A DNA stretch of 64,000 nucleotides. Source: Candidatus Flexicrinis proximus. Lineage in GTDB: Bacteria > Chloroflexota > Anaerolineae > Aggregatilineales > Phototrophicaceae. The stretch's first letter is position 1. The number at the start of each line of letters is the position of its first letter. The notes beneath the pieces were generated by a model. The model saw only the letters and a program-made list of their open reading frames with translations, ran no database searches and was not told the DNA's origin. Shown piece after piece: positions 1-9,431 of the stretch. The stretch is from assembly GCA_016712885.1 (NCBI GenBank), contig JADJQF010000015.1:310001-374000 (forward strand), written 5' to 3'. The position numbers and the translations under genes were made by a program.

Positions 1-3000
1 GCACGTGGAGAAATTGTTAGGGTTAGCTGAATCGAGCCGGCCGCTGCCCTAAAGCTGTGATGTCGAGTCCAGGATCCATCAGGTGCTCGGAACTGGCCAC
101 TTACCCGTCCAGAGAAACTCAAGGTTTGGGTTGAGAACTCTGCCGTTGGAGGTGGTGCTGGAATAGTGGCAGCCAGCTCAATCTGAATACCGTCAGAATT
201 AGTCAGAACCACTAAGTCACTAAAGATCCATACCTGATCGCCGCTTTCCTGCTCTATTAGGTACCAATCTTGCGCCTGTGCGATGACCGAAAAGACGTCG
301 TTCTGTTCGGCTGCGCCCGCTACAGCATAATTTGTTCCCGGACCACTCCGCAAATTAGCAGTGTCGACATTGACTGTGACGGTGGCAATATCATCGTTGG
401 CCGGTAGCGTTGGAGTTTGTGTCACTGCTGCGGATTGGGTACTCACAGATGCTGTGCCGGCACCGTCAAAGTCGCGGGCGCAACGGAACCCGACAACGAA
501 GAACCCATCGACAGGATAGTCCCAGTTGCGATTCGCCGCGCGGAGGTTATCTGTATCGCTGTCCCACGAGCCACCCCGCCGCACGCGTTGAACATTCGTT
601 CTATTGCCGGTATCTGCTTCGCGACCGTCGCTGGCATTGTAAGGATAAGGACTATAGAGGCTACTGGTCCATTCCCACACGTTCCCGCTCATATCCTGCG
701 CACCCACCCATGACACACCTGTTGGGCGACTGCCGACACTTGCCGTCTGATTGTTGGAATTGCCGGAGTAGACGACGTTATCTTCGACGAACGTGTTCCC
801 CCAGGGATATGCCCAGCTTTCCGGGCCGCGCGCCGCATATTCCCATTCGGCTTCGGTTGGCAGGCGTCCGCCGCGCCGCTGGCAGTACGCGTCGGCTTCG
901 AACCATGTAACCTGCTCAACCGGACGGTTGTCGCCGCTGAAACCACTGCTTTGCGCTTGGACACCGTTACTGGTGCGGAACTGCGCCTGCGTCACCTCGG
1001 TCTGGTCGATCCAAAACGGTGTATCAATACACTGTTCGTGTACTGGTTTTTCGTCGTCATTTGTATTGCTGCCCATGTCGAAGCATCCGGCAGGCACGAG
1101 CACCATCGTCACACCGCCGAAATCCGCCTCAAAGGGCGTCCAGTCGGCATTACGGATAACCGGTGTAAGGGCCTGTTCCAGAGGTTCGGGTGCGCTCGTG
1201 GGCTGGGGTTCCGCTACGTTTTCAGATGCAGTGCCGGCACCGTCAACGTCGCGGGCGCAGCGGAAACCTATAGTAGAGTTCCCGAGGCTGGGAGTGGTCC
1301 TGAAGCGAAACGCCGTGCGGAGGTTACTGGCAGAATCGTCCCACGAGCCGCCCCTCACCACGCGCAAAACACTCGTTCTGCTTCCAGTATCTGCTTCACG
1401 ACCGTCGCTGGCATTGTAGGGATAGGGACTATACAGACTGCTGGTCCATTCCCACACATTGCCACTCATATCCTCCGCACCTATCCATGACATACCAGCT
1501 GAGTGGCCGCCTACACTCGCGGTTTGACTGCCGGAATTACTGAAATAGACCGCATAGTCCCCTACGAATCTGTCCCCCCATGGATACACCCAACTTTCCG
1601 GCCCGCGAGCCGCGTATTCCCATTCGGCTTCAGTGGGCAGGCGTCTGCCGCGCTGCTCGCAGTATGCGTTGGCCTCGAACCACGTGATCTGCTCTACCGG
1701 ACGGTCGTCGCCGCTGAAACGACTGGTTCGCGCCTGAACACCGTTATCCGCCCGAAATTGTGCCTGTGTCACTTCGGTCTTATCAATCCAGAACGGTGCA
1801 TCAAAACAAAGTTCGTGTATCGGCTTTTCGTTGTCGTTTATCGGGCTGCCTATCTCGAAGCATCCGGCAGGGACAATGACCATGACTGTGCCACCGAAAT
1901 CCGCCTCGAACGGGGTCCAGTCGGCGTTACGGATCACCGGGGTAAGTGCCAATGCAAGTGGATCAGGCGTCGGTGTGCTGGTGGGTGTCCTGGTCGGCGT
2001 GAAACTTGGGGTATGTGATGGCGTGTGAGTCGCAGAAGGCGTCCGCGTAGCCGTTAGCGTAGGGGTGGCAGTAGGTGTGGATGTCGGCCTTGTTGTGGGC
2101 GTATTGGTCGCCGTTGATGTTCTGGTGAGCGTCGCAGTCGCGGTGTTTGTCAAAGTCGGGGTGAGGGTTGAGGTCGGCGTCCACAAAGTAGCCGTCGCGG
2201 TGAGCCCTTCATTGAGTACAGCAGTCAACTCAGCACGTACAGTCGCCTGATAGTCTTCTGTCGGCGTGAACGTCGCGCTCGGTGTCGGCGTCCATAGTGT
2301 CGCCGTCTGCGTTGCGCCTGTATCAAGTGTAGATAAGGCTGCCTCGCGCGGACTCAGGCTTGGCGTAAATGTCAACGTGTTCGTCGCCGTGGATGACGCG
2401 GTATCCGTTGCCGTTGCGCTGAGCGAAGCGGTGTTCGTCGCAGTGGCCGTATCGGTCGCCGTTGCTGCTTCGGTCGGTGTATCACTGGCTGCCGGATCTG
2501 GCGTCTCGGTGCCGGTCGCTGTCAGCTCCGGCGTCTCCGTCGCAATCAACTCCAGACCAGCTTCGTGCGTCTCGATGCGTTCGGTGGCGAGACCCGCAGC
2601 AACGAGCGTCTGACCGACGTCGGTCAAGCGCAGTTCCGCCTCGGATGGGCCGCGATTTGAGAGCAGCAGCACCGCCAGGATAGCAATCACCACCAGCGCG
2701 GCGAGACCTCCGAACAGCGTACTACGCGGCACGCCTGACTTCGGCTGCTGCGTCAGCGGGATTGCTGGCAGCGACGGACTGCTGCCCGGTGTGTGCGGCG
2801 TGGAATGTGCGGGTTGATTTGGTGTCGGCGTATATGGTGCGCCTGCTGGCCGTCCGGTCGCCAGCTTGAAGGTAAAGAACTCCGTCTTACCGGCAGGAAC
2901 CGCGCTCACCGCCGACGCAAACGCCTGTGCGAACTGCGTGCAGTTGGGGAAACGCTGCTCCGGCTCCTTCGCCAGCGCGCGATTCATCACATGCAGCACC

Positions 3001-3740
3001 GCCATAGGAGCGTCAGGTCGGAACGTACTCAACGGCGTCGGCTGGTCGTTCATGTGCTTGTACATGACCTGCAGCGGCGTATCGGCCTCAAACGGCAGAC
3101 GTCCTGCGATGAGCTGGTATGTCATCACCGCCAGTGCATATTGATCCGCCGCCGGGCCGATTTCTTTGCTCGCCCACTGTTCCGGCGACATATAGCTCGG
3201 CGTTCCCATCACCGTGCCGGTGCCGGTCATGTTGGTCGCGCCGGTCAGCAGCTTGGCGATGCCAAAATCGACCAGGAACGCCTGCCCCTGATTGCTGAAC
3301 ATCACATTCTGCGGCTTGATATCGCGGTGGACGACGCCCTGCGTATGGGCGTAGTCGAGCGCGCTGGCGAGCTGCTCCAGCAGCAGGGCGACTTCGGGCA
3401 GGCTCGCACGTGGCCGTCCCAGTTCGGCGGCCTGTTTTATCCGGTCGGACAGTGCCCCGCCGGTCAGGTTCTGCATGACGATGTAGTTGATGTCGCGCTC
3501 GACACCATAGTCGTAAACGCGCACGATGTGGCTGTGTTCGAGATTGGCAGCGGTACGTGCTTCACGGATGAAGCGCGCCTGAAGCTCATCGTTGCTCGCG
3601 CCAAGATTGATGACCTTCACGGCCACTTCGCGCTGCAGGCCGTGATCATAAGCGCGATAGACAGCGCCCATGCCGCCCGCGCCAAGGAGCGCGCGCAGTT
3701 CATACTTGCCGAGGGTTTGACCAGAGAGGTTTGTTTGCAT
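1..3740 (-). CDS. Transmembrane Ser/Thr protein kinase with two FGE/SUMF1-like domains and an SH3b domain (C-terminus beyond window)
   Basis: Reading down from the ATG at 3740, the frame stays open to the window edge (at least 1246 codons), so the stop is not seen. Residues about 10-270 are a Hanks-type kinase with glycine loop GAGGMGAVYRA, AVKVI lysine, catalytic loop HRDIKPQNVMF, DFGIAK and GTPSYMSPEQW. A single membrane span lies near 335-362, followed by about 240 residues of Thr/Ser/Ala/Pro-rich linker. Two formylglycine-generating-enzyme-like domains follow at about 600-840 and 860-1100, each with LPTEAEWEYAARG and a closing GFRCARD. An SH3b-like domain with NLRSGPGTNY sits near 1115-1175. 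The kinase would be cytoplasmic and the rest outside, suggesting a sensor of wall or extracellular ligands. FGE-like folds in such fusions are usually binding or structural modules; catalytic activity is unproven. The two FGE copies repeat at about 777 bp, a recent internal duplication. Bases 3741-4026 separate it from the divergent imuA. Confidence 0.9.
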   Translation of the reverse strand, partial: MQTNLSGQTLGKYELRALLGAGGMGAVYRAYDHGLQREVAVKVINLGASNDELQARFIREARTAANLEHSHIVRVYDYGVERDINYIVMQNLTGGALSDRIKQAAELGRPRASLPEVALLLEQLASALDYAHTQGVVHRDIKPQNVMFSNQGQAFLVDFGIAKLLTGATNMTGTGTVMGTPSYMSPEQWASKEIGPAADQYALAVMTYQLIAGRLPFEADTPLQVMYKHMNDQPTPLSTFRPDAPMAVLHVMNRALAKEPEQRFPNCTQFAQAFASAVSAVPAGKTEFFTFKLATGRPAGAPYTPTPNQPAHSTPHTPGSSPSLPAIPLTQQPKSGVPRSTLFGGLAALVVIAILAVLLLSNRGPSEAELRLTDVGQTLVAAGLATERIETHEAGLELIATETPELTATGTETPDPAASDTPTEAATATDTATATNTASLSATATDTASSTATNTLTFTPSLSPREAALSTLDTGATQTATLWTPTPSATFTPTEDYQATVRAELTAVLNEGLTATATLWTPTSTLTPTLTNTATATLTRTSTATNTPTTRPTSTPTATPTLTATRTPSATHTPSHTPSFTPTRTPTSTPTPDPLALALTPVIRNADWTPFEADFGGTVMVIVPAGCFEIGSPINDNEKPIHELCFDAPFWIDKTEVTQAQFRADNGVQARTSRFSGDDRPVEQITWFEANAYCEQRGRRLPTEAEWEYAARGPESWVYPWGDRFVGDYAVYFSNSGSQTASVGGHSAGMSWIGAEDMSGNVWEWTSSLYSPYPYNASDGREADTGSRTSVLRVVRGGSWDDSASNLRTAFRFRTTPSLGNSTIGFRCARDVDGAGTASENVAEPQPTSAPEPLEQALTPVIRNADWTPFEADFGGVTMVLVPAGCFDMGSNTNDDEKPVHEQCIDTPFWIDQTEVTQAQFRTSNGVQAQSSGFSGDNRPVEQVTWFEADAYCQRRGGRLPTEAEWEYAARGPESWAYPWGNTFVEDNVVYSGNSNNQTASVGSRPTGVSWVGAQDMSGNVWEWTSSLYSPYPYNASDGREADTGNRTNVQRVRRGGSWDSDTDNLRAANRNWDYPVDGFFVVGFRCARDFDGAGTASVSTQSAAVTQTPTLPANDDIATVTVNVDTANLRSGPGTNYAVAGAAEQNDVFSVIAQAQDWYLIEQESGDQVWIFSDLVVLTNSDGIQIELAATIPAPPPTAEFSTQTLSFSGRVSGQFRAPDGSWTRHHSFRAAAGSIQLTLTISPR

Positions 3741-3965
3741 GAGGGGAGGAAAATGATAAGTGAATTAATTACCAGACAGTATAGCCTATAGCCGACTATT
3801 TGCCCGTTAAGAACGGGTCCGTCGACCCCAGGTCACGCGGCTCGACACCCGCATTCAAATTCGAACGGTCCCTTCATCCAGAATTGGTAAACCTACTGGC
3901 TCATGCCCTCTGAAACTCAATCATCCGAACTCCACGTGAGAGAATCGCGCAATCCGTTTACTTAT

Positions 3966-3985
3966 TAGAACATGCGTACTATAGT
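3966..3985 (+). promoter_or_regulatory. SOS-like operator overlapping a -10 element, upstream of the mutasome operon
   Basis: TAGAAC-ATGC-GTACTA at 3966-3981 is an inverted repeat with one mismatch. It fits the Gram-positive LexA box form GAAC-N4-GTTC apart from one base. A -10-like TATAGT follows at once (3980-3985), about 40 bases before the imuA ATG. An operator over the -10 region would fit LexA repression of imuA-imuB-dnaE2, which is SOS-controlled in many bacteria. LexA binding is inferred; no lexA gene is in the window. Confidence 0.5.
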
Positions 3986-4026
3986 GTTGTGGATCGCACA
4001 TTACAGGATTCAAACACTGATTCCGC

Positions 4027-4722
4027 ATGGGCAACCATCCATCCGAGACGCTCCGCCGTACACTCGCCGATCTCCAATCGCGTTGGGGAGACCGGATTAT
4101 CGCGCCTGCCAGCCAGATCGAAGCGGTGCCGCTGCCGACCGGCCTGGCGGTGCTGGACAACCAGATCGGCGGCGGACTGTGGCCGGGACGCCTGACCGTC
4201 ATCGTTGGCCAGCCGACTTCGGGCGCAACCACCCTGGCGCTGAAAACGCTGGCTTCTATCCAGCGCGGTGAGGCGTCGGCGGTCTATCTCGATTTCGCCG
4301 GGCAGTTCGACCCTTATCTGGCGCAGCGTCTGGGCGTCGGCCTCGCGGCACTGGTGGTGGTCGAGCCGGTCGAACCGCAGGCCGCCTTCGGCATTATACG
4401 CGATGTGCTGCAGGACGGAACGCCTACCCTCATCGTTGCCGACGCCTATGGAGCGGGACTCAACCTTAAATCGCCCGATGTGCGGCGGTTAGGCCAGGCC
4501 TTGATGGCCTCGCGGACGGCACTGCTGCTGATGGCGGAGAGCGCGCCCAAGGCGCTGGGCAGCCTGACCGATGTGCGCCTGAAATGCGAGCGGCTGGCAT
4601 GGATTCGGCAGGGGCGCGACGTCATCGGCCTCAGTACGCGCGTCGTGATCGACAAAGACCGTGCCGGTGGGGGCGGCCGGGCGGTGCAGCTGGAATTATT
4701 GTTCGGGGAGGAACAGTCTTGA
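4027..4722 (+). CDS. imuA: ImuA-like RecA-fold protein (mutasome accessory)
   Basis: A 231-residue RecA-fold protein. Its first half resembles the RecA core start (GLAVLDNQIGGG, then a P-loop-like GQPTSGATT). The Walker A lysine is replaced by alanine (GAT instead of GKT), so ATP hydrolysis is doubtful. Large sequence drift from RecA is usual in ImuA proteins. The C-terminus ends in VQLELLFGE, reminiscent of a short docking peptide. It is the first gene of an operon with an ImuB-like polymerase, a DUF6504 protein and DnaE2, the usual setting for ImuA, which recruits the other mutasome parts for translesion synthesis. No strong ribosome site is visible before the ATG. The assignment rests on fold signature plus neighbours. 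Confidence 0.75.
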   Translation: MGNHPSETLRRTLADLQSRWGDRIIAPASQIEAVPLPTGLAVLDNQIGGGLWPGRLTVIVGQPTSGATTLALKTLASIQRGEASAVYLDFAGQFDPYLAQRLGVGLAALVVVEPVEPQAAFGIIRDVLQDGTPTLIVADAYGAGLNLKSPDVRRLGQALMASRTALLLMAESAPKALGSLTDVRLKCERLAWIRQGRDVIGLSTRVVIDKDRAGGGGRAVQLELLFGEEQS

Positions 4723-4726
4723 GCCT

Positions 4727-5923
4727 ATGAGCAGCGTAATCACGGCCTGTGTACGGATCGAAGATTTCGGCGTGGCGTCGCAGGACATTGGCGGATCGCT
4801 GCCGGTGGTGCTCGTCGATTACCGCCAGCGGCGCGCGAAGATCGCGGCGGCGTCTGCTTCCGCGCGTGCGGCCGGGGTTCAATCCGGCATGAGCCTGACC
4901 CGCGCCCGCGCCGTCTGTCCCAACCTGACCGCGCATCCGTTCAAACCGGAGCGTGTCGACGGACTGCGCGACCGCTGCCTGAACACGCTCTGGACTTACA
5001 CCAACCGCATCGAGATGGCCCCTGCCGCCATGCCCCAGAGTGCTGTATTCTGGCTGGACCTCGGCCTGACGCGCGACGACGACGCCAGCCGCATCGGTGA
5101 ACAGATTTACGCGGCACTCTCACGGATCGGGCTGCGCGCCTCGGTCGGGATGGCACGCGGCAAATTCACCGCCCACGCCGCCGCCCAGCACGCGCACGGT
5201 GTTACCCTGATTCCGCGCGGCGAAGATGCCGCCTTCCTCGATCCGCTGCCAGTCGGACTGCTGGGGCTGGTACGCGAGACGGCCCGCAAACTCGATCTGC
5301 TCGGCATCCGCACACTCGGCCAGTTCGCCGCGCTGCCTCGCTCGGCCGTTTCCGCGCAGTTCGGCAGGAAGGGACGGCTGTGGCATCTGCTGGCGACTGG
5401 CAAGGACACGCGCCCGGTTGTGCCATTCAGGATGCCGGAGTTCGAGCGCGCCGGTTTCGATTTCGACGGCGCGGTCGAAGACCTGGTCGTCATCGACCAC
5501 GCGCTCAACCAACTGGCGCTCACGCTTGCTCAGCGGCTCGAATCGCGCTCATCTGCCGCCCACGAGGTCGCACTGACTCTCCACTTCGAACGCGGCGCGA
5601 CCCGTACCGAGCGCATCCAGCGCGTGCAGCCCTTCGCCGACTGCGCCGAACTGCGCCGGACGCTGTTCGCGCTGCTCGACAAGGCCGGTGTCGACAGTCC
5701 AGTCGGCGCGGTAAGTGTCACCCTAAATCGTCTGGCAGCGCTGACGCTGCGCCAGTTGGAGTTGTTTACGCAGAAACCACGAAAGCAGGCCATCCTCGAC
5801 CTCGCCGCGGCGCTCACGGAACGCTACGGCACGCACTTCTACACGGCGGAGGTGGTTGGCGAGAGTCTGCTGCCGGAGCGGCGCTTCCGCCTGGTCAATC
5901 TCCGTAAGGAAGGCGCATCGTGA
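4727..5923 (+). CDS. imuB: ImuB-like Y-family polymerase homologue (probably catalytically inactive)
   Basis: Y-family DNA polymerase homologue of 398 residues. The ATG at 4727 is chosen because it lies four bases after the imuA stop with GGGGAGG upstream. The N-terminal strand reads VRIEDFGVA where active polymerases have a VDMDAFFA-type motif, so the first catalytic Asp is Arg. The second acidic motif (SIDEA type) appears here as AVFWLDLGL, lacking the Asp-Glu pair. Losses of this kind are typical of ImuB, which acts as a scaffold. A sliding-clamp binding peptide QLELF lies at residues 343-347. ImuB would bridge the beta clamp, ImuA and DnaE2 during lesion bypass. The stop overlaps the next start (GTGA). 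Confidence 0.88.
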   Translation: MSSVITACVRIEDFGVASQDIGGSLPVVLVDYRQRRAKIAAASASARAAGVQSGMSLTRARAVCPNLTAHPFKPERVDGLRDRCLNTLWTYTNRIEMAPAAMPQSAVFWLDLGLTRDDDASRIGEQIYAALSRIGLRASVGMARGKFTAHAAAQHAHGVTLIPRGEDAAFLDPLPVGLLGLVRETARKLDLLGIRTLGQFAALPRSAVSAQFGRKGRLWHLLATGKDTRPVVPFRMPEFERAGFDFDGAVEDLVVIDHALNQLALTLAQRLESRSSAAHEVALTLHFERGATRTERIQRVQPFADCAELRRTLFALLDKAGVDSPVGAVSVTLNRLAALTLRQLELFTQKPRKQAILDLAAALTERYGTHFYTAEVVGESLLPERRFRLVNLRKEGAS

Positions 5924-6174
5924 CCCGCCTCCTCCACCCCGTCGAGCGCATCAAAATCGATCTGAATGAGGACGGCGCGCCGATCCACTTCATGTGGCGT
6001 GGCCGCAAACATAGCGTGCTGCATGTCGCCAACCGCTGGCGTGCCGATGCCGAGTGGTGGCGGGCGCGGCAGTGGCGCGAGCATTTCAAGCTGATTACCG
6101 ACACGGGTTTCCTGCTGGTGGTCTATCACGACCTCGGCGCGGACGCCTGGTATGTCCAGCGGATGTATGACTGA
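5920..6174 (+). CDS. Small DUF6504-like protein of the mutasome operon
   Basis: An 84-residue protein starting at a GTG that overlaps the imuB stop by four bases. It is rich in Arg, Trp and His (for example WRADAEWWRARQWREHFK) and ends in a beta-rich stretch with LLVVYHDLGADAWYV. Short proteins of this type (DUF6504) commonly sit between imuB and dnaE2 in Actinobacteria and Chloroflexi; the function is unknown. The tight overlaps on both sides imply co-translation with ImuB and DnaE2, so a role in mutasome assembly is a fair inference. The family name comes from position and residue pattern, without a profile search. Confidence 0.7.
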   Translation: MTRLLHPVERIKIDLNEDGAPIHFMWRGRKHSVLHVANRWRADAEWWRARQWREHFKLITDTGFLLVVYHDLGADAWYVQRMYD

Positions 6175-9100
6175 GTACGTCGAACTCCACGCCCATTCGT
6201 GTTTCAGCCTGCTGGACGGCGCGGCGTTCCCTGAAACGCTGGCGCAGCGCGCCGCAGTATTAGGGATACCGGCGCTGGCACTGACCGACCACGACGCCGT
6301 CTACGGCGCGGTGCAGTTCCAGAAGGCGGCGCACGATGCCAGGATCAAGCCGATCCTGGGCGCGGAGCTGACGTTGACCGGCGACCGCCACCTGACGCTG
6401 CTGGTACAGGACGCCGCCGGATGGTCGAACCTGTGCGCGCTGATCACGGCTGGGCGCCACAGCGCCGAGAAGGGCGAGTCGCGTCTGAAGCCGGAACTGC
6501 TCGCGCAGCACAGCGAAGGGTTGATTGTGCTGTCCGGCTGCCGGAAGAGGTGAAATCGCGGCGGCGCTGCTCTGCGGCGACCACGATACGGCAAAACGCG
6601 CCGCCCGCCGTTACCGCGAGCTGTACGGCGACCGCTTCTATATCGAACTGCAGCGCCATCACCTGCCCGACGATCAGCGCTTGACTGCCGACCTGATTGC
6701 GTTGGCGCGGGAGCTGTCGCTGCCGGTGGTGGCGACCAATAACGTGCACTATCCGGCGCGTGAGGGACACTGCCTGCAGGACGTGCTGGCCTGTATCCGC
6801 CACAACACCACGCTCGACGAGGGAGGCGTATGGCTGCGTCCGAACTCGGAGTATTACCTCAAATCGGCGGCGGAGATGGCGGCACTGTTCACAGATGTGC
6901 CGGACGCGCTGACGAATACCGCGCGCATCGCCGGACGCTGTGACTTCGAGCTGGCCTTCGGCTTGCAGGAACTACCGGTTTACCCAACGCCGGACGGCAT
7001 CAGCGCCGAGAGCATGCTGCGCGGATTGAGCATTGAAGGGATCACGCGGCGCGCGCTGGAAGCGACCGAGCCGATTACACGCCAGCTGGAGCACGAATTG
7101 GCGGTCATCACGCGCAGCGGCCTGAGCAACTACTTCCTGATCGTCTGGGATCTGGTGCGCTGGTCGCGCCAGAACGGGATTCTCTGCCAGGGCCGCGGCT
7201 CGGCGGCCAATTCGCTGGTCGCCTACCTGCTGATGATCTCGCCAGTCAATCCGCTGGAACACAACCTGGTCTTTGAGCGCTTTCTCAGCGAGGAGCGCCG
7301 CTCGACGCCGGACATCGACATCGACTTCGACGCCGAACGCCGCGAGGAGGTGATTCAGTATGTGTATGAGCGCTACGGCCACGCCCACGCGGCGATGGCC
7401 TGCACGTTCGTGACGTTCCGGGCACGCTCGGCCATCCGCGACGTGGGCAAGGCGCTCGGTCTGCCGCTCGATATCCTCAACCGCGCCACCCGCGTCATTG
7501 ACGTCTTCAAAAGCGGGCGTATCGCCGAGTCTGACGGTTTGAGCGACATCATCCCGGCCGCGACGATGGGCGTGCTGGCCGACTTGTGCCAGCAGATCGA
7601 CGGCTTTCCGCGCCATCTGGGCATCCACAACGGCGGCATGATCCTGACCGGCGCGCCGCTGCATCAGCGCCTGCCGACCGAGCCGGCGACCATGGCCGAC
7701 CGGTTTGTCGTCCAGTGGGACAAAGACTCTCTGGAAGACGCTGGTATTTGCAAGATCGATATTCTGGGCCTGCGGATGCTCTCGGCAGTCTCCGACGCCT
7801 CAAAAATCGCTGGTGTTGACCTCGACCGGCTGACCTTCGACGACGCGACCGTCTACGATATGGTGACGGCAGCCGATACGGTCGGCGTGTTTCAGGTCGA
7901 AAGCCGCGCGCAGGCGCAGGTGCTGCCGCGTTTGCGCCCGAAAGAATTCAACGACCTGATTATCTCGATTTCGCTGATCCGCCCCGGTCCGATTCAAGGC
8001 AACATGGTCCATCCCTATCTGCGGCGCAGGCTCGGCGAGGAGCCGGTGCAGTATCCGCATCCACGCCTTGAGCCTGCCCTCTCGGAGACGCTCGGCGTCG
8101 TCCTGTTTCAGGAGCAGGTTCTAAAAGTCGCGCGCGATCTGGCCGGCTTCACCGGGGGTCAGGGCGAACTGCTGCGGCGGGCGCTGGGCAGCAAGCGTGC
8201 CCATGAGCAGATCGAGAAGCTGCACGACGCATTTATCAGCGGCGCAGGAGAATTGGACGTGACCAGCGCGGTTGCCGAGGCGGTTTTCGATGCGCTGCGC
8301 AGCTTTGGCGGCTATTCGTTCCCCAAAAGCCACGCGGCGGCCTTTGCCGTGCTGGTCTATCAGTCCGCGTGGCTGAAGCGCTACCATCCGGCGGCATTCA
8401 CCTGCGCCCTGCTCAATAATCAGCCGATGGGGTTCTGGTCGCCGGCGGTGATCGTCAACGATGCGCGGCGGCACGGCGTGCGCGTGCTGGCGGCCGATCT
8501 GCGGCACAGTCAGGCGCGCTGTACGGTCGAGGGTGATGCGGTACGCCTGGGGTTCCGGCAGGTGCGCGGCATCGGCGACGATGCGGCAGATCGGATCGTC
8601 GAGGCGCGCGGCGACAGACCGTTCGCCAGCCTGCGCGATTTCTGCCGCCGGGTGCGCATTCCGCGCCGCCTGACCGAAAACCTGATCCTGTCCGGCGCGA
8701 TGGATACCTTCGACGGACGCGCCGCGAGCAGGTCTGGGCGCTGGCCAATCTGCTCGACGAGCCGGGGATGCTCGATCTGGAGATGCCGGAAGATCCGCTG
8801 CGTTTCCCGGCGGCTTCACGCGGCGACATCATGGTCGTCGAGTACGACCTGCTCGGCGTGATGCTGCGCGAGCATCCGCTGGCGCTGTATCGCGACTGGC
8901 TGGATGCCCAGGGCGTTTTCAACAGCGCGGAGCTGGTCGATGTACGCGACGGTGAGCAGGTGCGCGTCGCCGGGCTGGCTGTCGTGCATCAGGCGCCGCC
9001 GACCGCCAAGGGGCATCACTTCATCACCCTTGAAGACGAGGACGGCTTCCTCAACATTGTCGTGCGGCCGAAGATCTATCCGAAGTACCGCACCGTGCTG

Positions 9101-9196
9101 CGCACCTCGCCGCTGCTGGTGGTCGAAGGCGAAGTCCAGCGTCAGGGTGAGGTCATCAATGTCGTGATGAGCAACGCGCGGGCATTGGGGGGATAG
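6167..9196 (+). pseudogene. dnaE2: Error-prone DNA polymerase III alpha subunit DnaE2, interrupted by two frame changes
   Basis: C-family polymerase partner of ImuAB for translesion synthesis. The ATG at 6167 overlaps the DUF6504 stop by eight bases. The first segment (to about 6545) is the PHP domain (ELHAHSCFSLLDG, TDHDAVYG). It then shifts by one extra base within CCGGAAGAGG; dropping one A restores SGCRRGEIAAALL. The middle segment (about 6545-8722) holds the polymerase core with GRGSAANS and the catalytic PDIDIDF. Near 8722 (GGACGCGCCGCGAGCAG) one base appears missing, and the frame then continues through an OB-fold to 9196. The two changes cancel, and the joined product would be about 1010 residues, normal for DnaE2. 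As given, translation stops after about 128 codons. Either the gene is broken or the assembly carries two indel errors; the well-conserved core favours error or very recent loss. Confidence 0.85.
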
Positions 9197-9270
9197 GCTT
9201 GAACTGGAAAATGCGATGAAAACAGATCTATGGTAACCACCCCATCGTTATGTACCACTCAAAATGGAGT

Positions 9271-9387
9271 CTAGCGTGCCGACGCGGCAAAGAGATCGGG
9301 CAGCAATCCGTCGAGCGTCCTGAAATGACGCGACACGTCCTCGATCTCATCGTAGCGAATGCGTATCCTGTCGCCCGGTCCGCTCAT
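9271..9387 (-). CDS. Very small hypothetical ORF (38 aa), possibly a truncated WXG100-like N-terminus
   Basis: A 38-codon frame from an ATG at 9387 to a TAG at 9271, preceded on its strand by AAAGGGGC eight bases upstream. The peptide starts MSGPGDRIRIRYDEIEDV, which resembles the beginning of some WXG100-like proteins, but it stops before the WXG turn would appear. It lies in the 235-base gap between dnaE2 and the convergent protease gene, where I see nothing else. It could be a remnant, a real microprotein or chance. Confidence 0.3.
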   Translation of the reverse strand: MSGPGDRIRIRYDEIEDVSRHFRTLDGLLPDLFAASAR

Positions 9388-9431
9388 CACGCCAGCCCCT
9401 TTCTGGGCACTGCACTCTGCACTGCCTCAGT

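Noticed and set aside
1963..2184. Possible CRISPR or tandem repeat in short periodic DNA
   Set aside because: No regular repeat-spacer pattern; the period of three comes from Thr/Pro codons in the kinase linker.
2065..2613. Plus-strand frames rich in Val/Ala/Ser
   Set aside because: They are the complement of the Thr/Ala-rich linker of the minus-strand kinase; the repeat-like DNA comes from that linker, not from a separate repeat array.
3741..3965. Small frames in the gap before imuA
   Set aside because: Short, no ribosome site and no conserved pattern; the gap is best read as a divergent promoter region.
6972..7664. 230-codon minus-strand frame
   Set aside because: Antisense to the dnaE2 polymerase core; no domain or ribosome site.
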